Shown here: positions 1 through 7,578 of the stretch, piece by piece
Layout: each line of letters begins with the position of its first letter
How positions within the stretch are numbered: the first letter of the stretch is position 1
Assembly (NCBI GenBank): GCA_038531945.1
Contig: JBCBBH010000005.1
Span: 186,001 to 250,000, forward strand
DNA length: 64,000 bases
DNA from: CALBPI01 sp038531945
GTDB lineage: Bacteria > Pseudomonadota > Gammaproteobacteria > Steroidobacterales > Woeseiaceae
Reading direction: 5' to 3'
Translations under genes and position numbers: made by a program
Notes under the pieces: model-generated
Seen by the model: only the letters and a program-made list of their open reading frames with translations
What the model was told of the DNA's origin: nothing
The model's database searches: none

Positions 1-644
1 TTGCGCAGCTCCGCGTCTCTTGCCAATTCGAGTCGGGCGAGCGTTTCGCGGTCGTCTGTACCTGCGTTGGTAATCGAATCTGCGGCGCTCTGTAAAGCGA
101 CTTTCTGAGCTTCGAGCACACCTTCGGCCTTGTTCAGAATTTGAATCGCGAGGACCTCAGATGATTTTAATGCACCGCGAAAATCTCGGTAAGCATTCAG
201 GATCGTGTGCTCGCGATCGATTTGATCGCGCGAGTCGTTGGCCACCTCAAGGTAGGTGTCCTTGATTTTGTTGAAGCGATCCGGGATATCGCCGCGCGAT
301 ACTTTCATCCAGACGTTCTGTGCTCGCTCCCACAGATCGATCTTGCCATCGTCGAGCTGCTCCACCATCGATTTGGCGTCATCTCGGATCGTGTCGAACT
401 GCTCCGTGATATCCCGATAACGCTCACCAATACGCATCGCTTCTATCTGTTCACGAACGACCTCGTTAAACAAAGAGGCTTGATTCAAAGTCCGGGCGAT
501 CGCCAGCGCTTTGTCCTCATCGAGATCACTGATTCGTTCAATCAATGCAATGACCGGCGCTTCGTCGGTTTTCTCCGGGACGAGGCCCAAGTCGCGCAGC
601 GTGTTCATTGCCTTATCGAGATATTGCATGGGTGTGGTTGCCAT
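1..644 (-). CDS. Helical hypothetical protein, partial (C-terminus beyond the window)
   Basis: An open frame reads leftward from ATG at 644 to the window edge without a stop, giving at least 214 residues. The start follows a purine-rich AAGGGGAC site. The product is soluble, highly charged and almost entirely helical by composition, rich in E, D, K, R, L and A, with no signal peptide or membrane segment. It opens MATTPMQYLDKAMNTL. I do not recognise the family; a coiled-coil or scaffold-like role is only a guess. It starts about 30 bp after the bepA-like stop, so it is probably the third gene of the gloA-bepA operon. Confidence 0.75.
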   Translation of the reverse strand, partial: MATTPMQYLDKAMNTLRDLGLVPEKTDEAPVIALIERISDLDEDKALAIARTLNQASLFNEVVREQIEAMRIGERYRDITEQFDTIRDDAKSMVEQLDDGKIDLWERAQNVWMKVSRGDIPDRFNKIKDTYLEVANDSRDQIDREHTILNAYRDFRGALKSSEVLAIQILNKAEGVLEAQKVALQSAADSITNAGTDDRETLARLELARDAELR

Positions 645-674
645 TTGGTTGTCCCCTTTTTTTGGAATCGACGG

Positions 675-2240
675 CTAGCGCGCGATCTGCGCAGCCGTGA
701 GTCGAACTTCGAATTGAGATGGGTCCTGGAACGGTCCGAGTCCGGTCGCAGCGGTTGTTGACTGGCCTGCCGCCAACGTGCCGTTCAGTGTACGCGACAA
801 GCTGCGGACCTGGCCGTTCGAGTCTAGATAGCGGATGTTGATCTGCAAACCACGCACCGGCACTGCGGTGGGGTTCGCAATTTGCACTAACAGCTGACCC
901 TGACCGTCGGTACCGCCGCGAACCTGCAGGTACTTCTCAGGATTGTTGCCAAGGTCGATTTGCATCATTTCGGTTTGCGCAGCGATGGCCATTTCGCCAC
1001 TCCCTGTGCCAGCCCTTTCGAAATGCGCCAGCGCAGCATCGCGCTGTCCGCGCTGTTTGGCGATCTGGCCGAGAGCGTAGTGCGCCGGCGCGGTTTCGAA
1101 CAGTCTGAGGCTGTTAGTCAGATCGACGACGGCGGCGTCGATCGCGCCGCTACGCTGACGGGTGATGCCGCGTTGCAAGTGGTAGTAAAAGAACGTCGCG
1201 TCCCGATCTAACGCATCCGTATAGTGCTGTTGTGCATCCGCGTAATCCTCCTGCAAGAACTCGGCATCACCGAGCAATGCATAGAACGAAGCTTCGCGAG
1301 GCTCGAGGCGTATCGCCTTGTTGGCGAATCGTCGTGCAGCGCTAAAGTCCTTGGCAGCGAGCGCTTTGCGCCCTTCGTCATAAGCATCGAACGCGGGTTT
1401 CGTCTCGCGCAAAACGACCATCGCGCGCGCAAATTCGTCTCTGCCGATCATGCCCCCCGACTGGCCAGCCGTCAGCTCCGCTGCTGTGATGCGATTCGTG
1501 GCAAGTCTCTGTTGGGTAGGAGGATGGCTTGCGAACAAATCGAACTCGGCGCCAGTACGACCACGTTCCTGCGCCAGTCGCAGAAAGGTCTCTTGCAGGT
1601 CGACCGCGCCTTCGGGGTCGTAGCCTGCGGCGTGCATATATCGCATCCCGTACAGGTCAGACTCCAGTTCGGCACGTCGACCATAGGACTGCGACAACAG
1701 CTGAGCGCCGACGTTTGCGGCGCCCGTTGCGAGCTGGCCGTAGTCGCTGTCGCTGGTGACAACTGCCGTGCCTAGCACTAGGACTTGCAGCAACATGCCG
1801 CGCTGCATCTGCTGAGCAGAATGGCGCGCTGCTGCGTGTACGACTTCATGGCCGAGGACTGCTGCGAGCTCGGATTCACTTTGCATCTGATGCAGAAGGC
1901 CGCGATTGATCGCGATCTTGCCGCCTGGCAAAGCCCATGCATTCGGTACCGAGTTGTTCAGAACGACAAACTCATACGGCAGATCACGGTCGCTGACGGC
2001 CGCGACGCGATTACCGACACGGCGCACGTAGTCATTGACCGTCGCGTCGAGTCGGAAGACGCCGCCTTGCGACTGTTGCATTGGCAGGTAATTCTGTGTT
2101 CCGAGCTGGACCTCTTGTTGCGCCGTAACGATTGCGAGTTCGCGCTTTCCCGTCACCGGGTTGACGACACAGCCTGCGAGTCCGCCCACAACGGCAAGCA
2201 GCGTGATCCAACGTCGAATCAATGATCGTCTATTGGTCAT
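675..2240 (-). CDS. bepA: M48 family metalloprotease with TPR domain, BepA-like lipoprotein
   Basis: The 521-residue product starts at ATG 2240; a longer upstream reading is possible but would run through gloA. Residues 1-24 form a signal peptide with lipobox LAGC (Cys24). The zinc motif HEVVH is at 131-135, within the usual M48 context, and TPR-like helices fill roughly residues 330-450. BepA-type proteins act in the periplasm on misassembled outer-membrane proteins and LptD. E. coli BepA (487 residues) is soluble, so the lipobox is a difference. Its ATG shares one base with the gloA stop (TAATG), so the two are translationally coupled. The exact orthology (BepA, LoiP or another M48) is inferred. 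Confidence 0.85.
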   Translation of the reverse strand: MTNRRSLIRRWITLLAVVGGLAGCVVNPVTGKRELAIVTAQQEVQLGTQNYLPMQQSQGGVFRLDATVNDYVRRVGNRVAAVSDRDLPYEFVVLNNSVPNAWALPGGKIAINRGLLHQMQSESELAAVLGHEVVHAAARHSAQQMQRGMLLQVLVLGTAVVTSDSDYGQLATGAANVGAQLLSQSYGRRAELESDLYGMRYMHAAGYDPEGAVDLQETFLRLAQERGRTGAEFDLFASHPPTQQRLATNRITAAELTAGQSGGMIGRDEFARAMVVLRETKPAFDAYDEGRKALAAKDFSAARRFANKAIRLEPREASFYALLGDAEFLQEDYADAQQHYTDALDRDATFFYYHLQRGITRQRSGAIDAAVVDLTNSLRLFETAPAHYALGQIAKQRGQRDAALAHFERAGTGSGEMAIAAQTEMMQIDLGNNPEKYLQVRGGTDGQGQLLVQIANPTAVPVRGLQINIRYLDSNGQVRSLSRTLNGTLAAGQSTTAATGLGPFQDPSQFEVRLTAAQIAR

Positions 2241-2680
2241 TACCAGGTCCCCGTATTCTCCATCGATGCCCAAGGCTCTTCCGGGGGCAGCGATTCGCCA
2301 GCCTGTAATAGTTCGATCGATATGCCGTCCGGAGATCGAACAAACGCCATGTGTCCGTCTCGAGGCGGACGATTTATGGTGACACCCGCGTCCAGTAGCT
2401 TCTGGCACAACGCGTACAGGTCCGGCACGCGATAAGCAAGGTGTCCGAAGTTTCTGCCGCCCTGATAGTCCTCCGGGTCCCAGTTATAGGTCAACTCGAC
2501 CAGCGGTGCTTTGCGCTCTCGGGCGAGCTCAACGTCCTCCGGCGCTGCGAGAAACACGAGCGTGAAACGGCCTTTCTCGTTCTCATAACGATTGACTTGT
2601 GCCAACCCCAATAAGTCACAATAGAAGTGCAGGGCGGCGTCGAGATCGCTCACCCTCAACATCGTATGCAGATATTGCAC
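2240..2680 (-). CDS. gloA: Lactoylglutathione lyase (glyoxalase I)
   Basis: This 146-residue VOC-fold protein starts at GTG 2680, placed 7 bases after a GGGGGAG ribosome site; that start gives the canonical N-terminus MQYLHTMLRVSDLD. The metal ligands expected from E. coli GloA are present as His5, Glu62, His80 and Glu123. It converts the methylglyoxal-glutathione hemithioacetal to S-lactoylglutathione in the cytoplasm. Length matches the family (about 135-150). It is the first gene of an operon with the M48 protease and the helical hypothetical. Clear family assignment. Confidence 0.93.
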   Translation of the reverse strand: MQYLHTMLRVSDLDAALHFYCDLLGLAQVNRYENEKGRFTLVFLAAPEDVELARERKAPLVELTYNWDPEDYQGGRNFGHLAYRVPDLYALCQKLLDAGVTINRPPRDGHMAFVRSPDGISIELLQAGESLPPEEPWASMENTGTW

Positions 2681-2824
2681 GTTAGTTCTCCCCCAAAACG
2701 GTGTCGAGATTACCACATTGATTTTGTCGTCGAACGCGTCAATCTTGACGTTTCTTAACGCGACTGGACACAACTTGAACCGGCGCGCAGTCACACTGTG
2801 TGTGTCATTTACAGGAGCGACAGC

Positions 2825-3262
2825 ATGAATCGAAGAGCATTAATGGTAGCGGTTGCCGCGGCGTTGGGTCTGGCCGGTAGCGTGGCTCTGGCGGGGCAAT
2901 CGGATCGACACGGGCGCCGACATATGGATCCGGCGGCCAAGGTTGAGCGTATGACGGAGCTGCTGGGCCTCGACAGCAATCAGGCCGCGACGATTGAGGC
3001 GATCTTGCAAGAGGCACAAGCGCAGCGCGTGGCTATTGGTGATCGCTATACGCTGAACCAGCGCGATGAGGCGCGAGTTGAGCTGAAGGCGTTGCGAGAG
3101 CAGACCCGAGCGCAGGTCGAGGAACAGCTGACGCCGGAGCAGATTTCGACGCTCGAGGCTGCCAAGGCCGAGCGGCGAGAGCGCCGACGGTCGCGCCGTA
3201 TGCATCGCCGCGAACGCCAAATTGAAATGGAAGAGAGCGTAGAGTCCCAGCCCGAGGCTTGA
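2825..3262 (+). CDS. Spy/CpxP-like small periplasmic helical protein
   Basis: The ATG at 2825 follows CAGGAG (2811-2816) at normal spacing and begins a signal peptide ending near ALAGQ (residues 1-24). The mature chain is helical and charged, with an LTPEQ motif typical of the LTXXQ repeats of Spy/CpxP-like proteins and an Arg-rich tail (RRERRRSRRMHRRER). Spy and CpxP are periplasmic chaperone or stress-sensing proteins. The nearby CpxA/CpxR-like pair at 5.4-7.4 kb fits that theme, though I see no convincing CpxR box. It is 145 residues and monocistronic, followed by a terminator. Confidence 0.7.
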   Translation: MNRRALMVAVAAALGLAGSVALAGQSDRHGRRHMDPAAKVERMTELLGLDSNQAATIEAILQEAQAQRVAIGDRYTLNQRDEARVELKALREQTRAQVEEQLTPEQISTLEAAKAERRERRRSRRMHRRERQIEMEESVESQPEA

Positions 3263-3274
3263 GGTTGGATGAAG

Positions 3275-3309
3275 CGGGTGGCCGCGCTCGCGCGGTCACC
3301 CGATTTCTT
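3275..3309 (+). terminator. Rho-independent terminator after the Spy-like gene
   Basis: A 12-bp stem (left arm 3275-3286, right arm 3291-3302, one G-T pair) closes a CTCG tetraloop and is followed by ATTTCTT. It lies 12 bp after the stop, between convergent genes. The U-tract is on the + side, so it mainly serves the upstream gene. Confidence 0.75.
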
Positions 3310-3324
3310 AAGTCTTTCGGGGAA

Positions 3325-3717
3325 TCAAAACGCCTGCAGAAATGCCGCGATCACAAGCCCGGTGCCGAACAAGTAAGTGCCAAGCGCACCAAGAAAACGT
3401 CCGGCGTTCGGCTTGGCCAGGGTTGGTGCGAAGGCCATACTCGCGAACATTGAATAGCGGCTGACCGTCGCCCCTACGGCACAAACGCTGACCCACAAGG
3501 GTGCACCTGGCTGAGCCACCAAATAAATCAGAATCGCCAGCATCGGTGCGTATTCCGCGGTATTTCCATGTGCTCTCGACCAGCGCGTCAGAGGGTGGGC
3601 AGGATCATCCGGTGTTCCCAGTCCAGTCTTGGCGCTTCGGCGTTGCAGCGACACACCGAAACCCATCGACAGAACCAGAAAGCCCAAAGCAGCGATACAA
3701 AAAGTGGCAATGTTCAT
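3325..3717 (-). CDS. MAPEG family membrane protein
   Basis: The 130-residue product from ATG 3717 (site GGGACG upstream) has about four hydrophobic helices and the loop pattern of small bacterial MAPEG proteins, including an R-x-H-x-N-x-x-E-like segment (RAHGNTAEY) near residue 50. Members of this superfamily are glutathione- or lipid-linked membrane enzymes, but the substrates of bacterial members are mostly unknown. The longer frame to 3774 adds a non-hydrophobic stretch without a ribosome site and is not preferred. Divergent from the kinase gene at 3810. Confidence 0.8.
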   Translation of the reverse strand: MNIATFCIAALGFLVLSMGFGVSLQRRSAKTGLGTPDDPAHPLTRWSRAHGNTAEYAPMLAILIYLVAQPGAPLWVSVCAVGATVSRYSMFASMAFAPTLAKPNAGRFLGALGTYLFGTGLVIAAFLQAF

Positions 3718-3809
3718 GGCACGTCCCCGAATCAATCCGCGCAAAGCGTAACCGGAGCGATCACGAATGACCACCGGAATCCGCTCCAGTTGTGAGAGAC
3801 TTGCCGGCC

Positions 3810-4445
3810 ATGACGAATGTTTATCTGATTGGCATCGCTGGCGGAAGTTGCTCCGGCAAGACTCGGCTGTTGCGTCATGTGCTGACTGAACTTGGAGAAG
3901 ACCGCTGCTCAGTGGTTCTTCAGGACAATTACTATTTCAGTCAACCGGATGCCCAAGAGGACAATCTGCAATTCAATTTTGATCGCCCGAATTCGATTGA
4001 CTTTGACCTGCTCGCAAGTGATCTCTCGCGTGTACGCGCTGGTGAGTCCATTCGGTCGCCGCATTACGATTTCTCGCGTCACGAGCGCATCGAAGGTATG
4101 GGCCACGATGTTTTGCCCCGTCCGATTGTGCTCGTGGACGGCATTCTTTTGCTGACTTCGCCAGCCGTTCGAGAGATTCTCGATTTGAAGGTATATATTC
4201 GCTGCGATGCCAGCGAGCGACTTACGCGACGCATCCGTCGCGATGTCGCCGAGCGTGGGCGCACGCGTGACAATGTGATCGCTCAGTTCCAGCAGCAAGT
4301 CGAACCGATGCACCAGCAGTTCGTATCGCCGTCGGCCACGTATGCCGATGTTTGTTTTGCCGAGTCGGAGGTAAACGACGGGTCGGCGCGCAAATGGCTT
4401 TCCGGGCATGCGATGAGTCAGATATCGGTGCAAGACTCCGAATGA
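3810..4445 (+). CDS. Uridine kinase-like P-loop phosphotransferase
   Basis: The 211-residue product has the P-loop GGSCSGKT at about residues 11-18, then DNYYFS and NFDRPNSIDFD, which are signature segments of uridine kinase/phosphoribulokinase enzymes. An LVDGILLL strand and an Arg-rich lid (TRRIRRDVAERGR) follow. It should phosphorylate uridine/cytidine in pyrimidine salvage. Compared with E. coli Udk the C-terminus is divergent, so a related nucleoside or vitamin kinase cannot be excluded. Its stop overlaps the ATG of the YeiH-like gene (ATGA), implying co-translation. Confidence 0.82.
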   Translation: MTNVYLIGIAGGSCSGKTRLLRHVLTELGEDRCSVVLQDNYYFSQPDAQEDNLQFNFDRPNSIDFDLLASDLSRVRAGESIRSPHYDFSRHERIEGMGHDVLPRPIVLVDGILLLTSPAVREILDLKVYIRCDASERLTRRIRRDVAERGRTRDNVIAQFQQQVEPMHQQFVSPSATYADVCFAESEVNDGSARKWLSGHAMSQISVQDSE

Positions 4446-5425
4446 AAACCGAGGTTCGGCCTTATGTCAGCGGCATTGTGTTGTCGCTTGTGGTGGCTGC
4501 ACTGGCGGTTGCGGTGCAGCGCTGGTTCGGCGGTGCGACGATGGTCTTTGCGCTGCTGTTTGGTATTGCGTTGCATAGTGTTGGTGCCGCACCGAGGTAT
4601 GCGCCCGGTGTGGAGTTTTGCGCCAAGCGAGTGCTGCGTTTAGGCGTGGCATTGCTCGGCTTGCGAATCACCCTCGGTGACGTGGCCGTGCTCGGTTGGC
4701 CGGTGGCGAGTGTCGCAATCGGTGCCGTTCTGTTGACGCTGACCGCCGGCTATGGACTCGCTCGTGCTTGTCGTTTGGCACCGCCGTTCGCGATGGTCAC
4801 CGCGGGTGCCGTGGCAATCTGTGGCGCAAGCGCCGCACTCGCGGTCGCTGCGGTGTTGCCACAGGGTGAACAGGCGGAGCGACGGACCCTGTTGACGATT
4901 GTCGGGGTGACCGCACTGAGCACTGTTGCCATGGTCGCGTACCCGATCGTCGCCGCAATGTTCGGCTTCGATGATCGCACTGCCGGTGTGTTTTTTGGTG
5001 CGAGTATTCACGATGTCGCTCAGGTCGTGGGTGCGGGTGCAACGGTTTCGCCAACTGCCCGGGATACGGCGACGCTCGTCAAACTGATGCGGGTCGCTTG
5101 CCTGGTCCCGGCCGTGCTGGTCATCGCATGGTGTTTTCGCGATAGCGGCGATCAGACGGGCAAGGTGCCAAGGTTGCCGGCTTTTCTTGTAGCTTTTGTT
5201 GCGTTGATGTTGCTGAACAGTAGTGGCTGGTTGCCGGCTTCCTTGGTCACACCACTAGTGTCTCTTGCGAGTTACCTTCTGATACTCGCCGTTGCAGCAC
5301 TCGGTTTGAAAACCTCGGTGCGTGGATTGACCAGTCTCGGTGTCATGCCGCTCGCGGCGATGCTGGGGCAAACGCTGTTGCTTGGCGTTGCGGTGGCGGG
5401 AGTGCTTTGGTTATTCGTTCGGTAG
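4442..5425 (+). CDS. YeiH/UPF0324 family putative sulfate exporter
   Basis: This 327-residue polytopic inner-membrane protein, with about ten hydrophobic segments, carries the family hallmarks VLRLGVALLGLRIT near residues 65-78, ICGASAALAVA in the middle and FGASIHDVAQVVGAG near residue 190. The family is annotated as putative sulfate exporters, but the substrate is not established. The start ATG 4442 overlaps the kinase stop by four bases. The 3' end overlaps the convergent sensor kinase gene by 15 bp. Confidence 0.85.
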   Translation: MKTEVRPYVSGIVLSLVVAALAVAVQRWFGGATMVFALLFGIALHSVGAAPRYAPGVEFCAKRVLRLGVALLGLRITLGDVAVLGWPVASVAIGAVLLTLTAGYGLARACRLAPPFAMVTAGAVAICGASAALAVAAVLPQGEQAERRTLLTIVGVTALSTVAMVAYPIVAAMFGFDDRTAGVFFGASIHDVAQVVGAGATVSPTARDTATLVKLMRVACLVPAVLVIAWCFRDSGDQTGKVPRLPAFLVAFVALMLLNSSGWLPASLVTPLVSLASYLLILAVAALGLKTSVRGLTSLGVMPLAAMLGQTLLLGVAVAGVLWLFVR

Positions 5426-6718
5426 TTGCAGTCTGACACGCAAGCCGCCGTCGGGGTGGTTGTAGGCACTGACAGTGCCACCGTGCGCCTGCATCGCTTG
5501 AAGGGTCAGGGCAAGGCCCAGTCCCTGGTGATCGGTATCTGTCGAATAAAACGGTTCGAATAAACGCGGCAGATGGTCGATTGGAACGCCCGGTCCCTGA
5601 TCGCGCACCTCCACTACGGTTATGTCGCTGCGTTGTCGGGTCCTGATGGTAACAACCGTCCCGACGGGCGCGTAGCGCAGTGCGTTGCGAACGACGTTTT
5701 CGACTGCTGTGCGGATCCGGTCTGAGTCCGCATGAATCGACAGAGGGCGCGTAGGGTGGTCAACCTGGATATCGACAGACTTGGCTTGTGCTTCGATCTC
5801 GGCGTCTGCAGCGATCTGATCGCATACTTGATCGAGATACACAGTCTCGCGATGGGCGGAAGGCTCGACGCCGGCGCGAATCAGTGACAACGCCTGCTCG
5901 GTGAGGTTTTCAATGTTCTGCGATTCTCTCGCGATGCGGGCTAGCTGTTCCGCGACGCTGTCAGGCTGACGATCGGCCAATTCGAGTGCGAGCTCGATAC
6001 GCGTTAGCGGAGTTCGCACTTCGTGCGACAAGTGCCGCAACAGTTGATCGCGCCGATCGACAGCCGACTGCAGTGAGTCCGCCATCGTATCGAACTGTCG
6101 CGCTAAAGAGCCGATCTCATCCCGGCGCTCGCCGAGCTCTGTCGCCCGTGCGTTCAGATCGCCTCCCGCCAATCGATTCGCCACCCGAGTCATGCGCCGT
6201 ATCGGCGCCGTCAGATAGCGGGTTAGCAAAAGACAAATCAGTGTTGTCACGAGTAGCGAGAGAAAAAGGACGTTGCGGTGAACACCGGGCATCGCGAGCA
6301 GTCCGAATGCCGGAGGGCGGATTGGACCGATCACCATAAGATACTCGTCGTTGTCGGGCCCAGCGATCAGGGAGGCTCTTCCAAATCGACGCAAACGTGC
6401 GCCACGCCGCATGCGGCGCAGGAGCTGCTTCGCCTCTGGCGGAATTTGGCGCTCCAGAATGTCGCGTCCTTTTTGATCGATCAGATACACCGTTTGACCG
6501 ATGGGGAGTACTTCTTGTTTGCGCAACCAGCTCGCAAACGAGTTTGCTCCGGCGACTTGCAGCGCCTGCTCGACCTGGACGGTAACCGCCTCGCGGTCGA
6601 TCGCCGCGACTTTTGCATCGCGGTCTGCGACGAAACGGAAACTTACGAAGAACACGATAGCGACAGTCGCCAGCATTGCGAGGAGAAAGCTGCCCAAGAC
6701 ACGCCAAAACAGGTTCAT
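5411..6718 (-). CDS. Sensor histidine kinase, CpxA-like
   Basis: 435 residues: an N-terminal TM (8-30), a short periplasmic domain of about 110 residues, a second TM (149-166), HAMP (about 167-220), HisKA with phospho-acceptor His232 in LRHLSHEVRTPL, and HATPase_c with N-box NVVRNALRYAP, G1 DQGPGVP and G2 GLGLALT. It should autophosphorylate and transfer to the regulator encoded just upstream. The ATG overlaps the regulator stop (ATGA). The short sensor domain fits envelope-stress sensors such as CpxA; the signal is not known. Confidence 0.9.
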   Translation of the reverse strand: MNLFWRVLGSFLLAMLATVAIVFFVSFRFVADRDAKVAAIDREAVTVQVEQALQVAGANSFASWLRKQEVLPIGQTVYLIDQKGRDILERQIPPEAKQLLRRMRRGARLRRFGRASLIAGPDNDEYLMVIGPIRPPAFGLLAMPGVHRNVLFLSLLVTTLICLLLTRYLTAPIRRMTRVANRLAGGDLNARATELGERRDEIGSLARQFDTMADSLQSAVDRRDQLLRHLSHEVRTPLTRIELALELADRQPDSVAEQLARIARESQNIENLTEQALSLIRAGVEPSAHRETVYLDQVCDQIAADAEIEAQAKSVDIQVDHPTRPLSIHADSDRIRTAVENVVRNALRYAPVGTVVTIRTRQRSDITVVEVRDQGPGVPIDHLPRLFEPFYSTDTDHQGLGLALTLQAMQAHGGTVSAYNHPDGGLRVRLQLPNE

Positions 6719-7407
6719 TGATCCACCGGCGTATCGCGCAGTCGGTAGCCACTACCGCGCACACTGTGAATTTGCAGGCTCGTCCCACATTCCTGAAGCT
6801 TTTGCCGGAGATTTGAGATGTGGGTATCGAGCGAGCGATCGGTCGGTTGATATCGCCGACCGAGCGCCGCCTGAGACAGCCGCTCGCGCGAGGCGACATC
6901 AGGCGCGACGCGCACAAGCTGATCGAGTACGCGAAACTCGGTCTCTGTCAATGCAATCGGCTCGTCATCGAGCAGCGCGATGCCCGCAGCCTGATCGATC
7001 GCCAGCTGTCGATAGACCGTCTGGCCTGCATCGGTTGTCGGCGCCGCCCGTTTGAGCACAGCGCTGATACGAAGCAACAACTCTCTGGCGTTGAACGGTT
7101 TGGGTAGATAGTCATCCGCGCCTTTTGCAAGACCATTGATCCGATCATCGGGTTCACCGCGCGCAGTCAACATAATGACGGGTACAGAGCTGGTGTCGCG
7201 AATGCGCTCGAGAACCTCGAACCCGCCGAGGCCTGGCAAAGTCACATCGAGCAGGACGAGGTCGGGTTCGTCGACAACCAGTTGGCGCAACCCTGTCTCG
7301 CCTGATTCGGCACAGGTAACGCTATAGTCCTCGAGCTTCAGAAGCTCGGCTAGCATCGCAGAGAGCTGGCGGTCGTCGTCGATGACGAGGATATGGTGTG
7401 CATTCAT
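6715..7407 (-). CDS. OmpR/PhoB-family response regulator, CpxR-like
   Basis: The 230-residue protein from ATG 7407 has a receiver domain with acidic residues DDD at 10-12, phospho-acceptor Asp54 and Lys102, followed by a winged-helix DNA-binding domain ending HISNLRQKLQ...HSVRGSGYRL. Partner of the downstream sensor kinase, with a four-base overlap. By size and organisation it resembles CpxR, but ortholog status needs phylogeny. The 170-bp intergenic region to the divergent TPR gene holds no clear regulator repeats. Confidence 0.92.
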   Translation of the reverse strand: MNAHHILVIDDDRQLSAMLAELLKLEDYSVTCAESGETGLRQLVVDEPDLVLLDVTLPGLGGFEVLERIRDTSSVPVIMLTARGEPDDRINGLAKGADDYLPKPFNARELLLRISAVLKRAAPTTDAGQTVYRQLAIDQAAGIALLDDEPIALTETEFRVLDQLVRVAPDVASRERLSQAALGRRYQPTDRSLDTHISNLRQKLQECGTSLQIHSVRGSGYRLRDTPVDQ

Positions 7408-7578
7408 CGCCCCCAGAGTATGCCGTGGATGGACGGTCGAAACCGTCAAGAACTGTGAATCGGCTGCCGGTCGGCCAGGATTCGCCGGCCCAATGGTTGT
7501 CGCAGCCCGCTGAGGCACGTATTTTTGACGTTGGTAGACCGCGCCCAAAACCTTCCGGGCGCACAATGGATTTCTTGC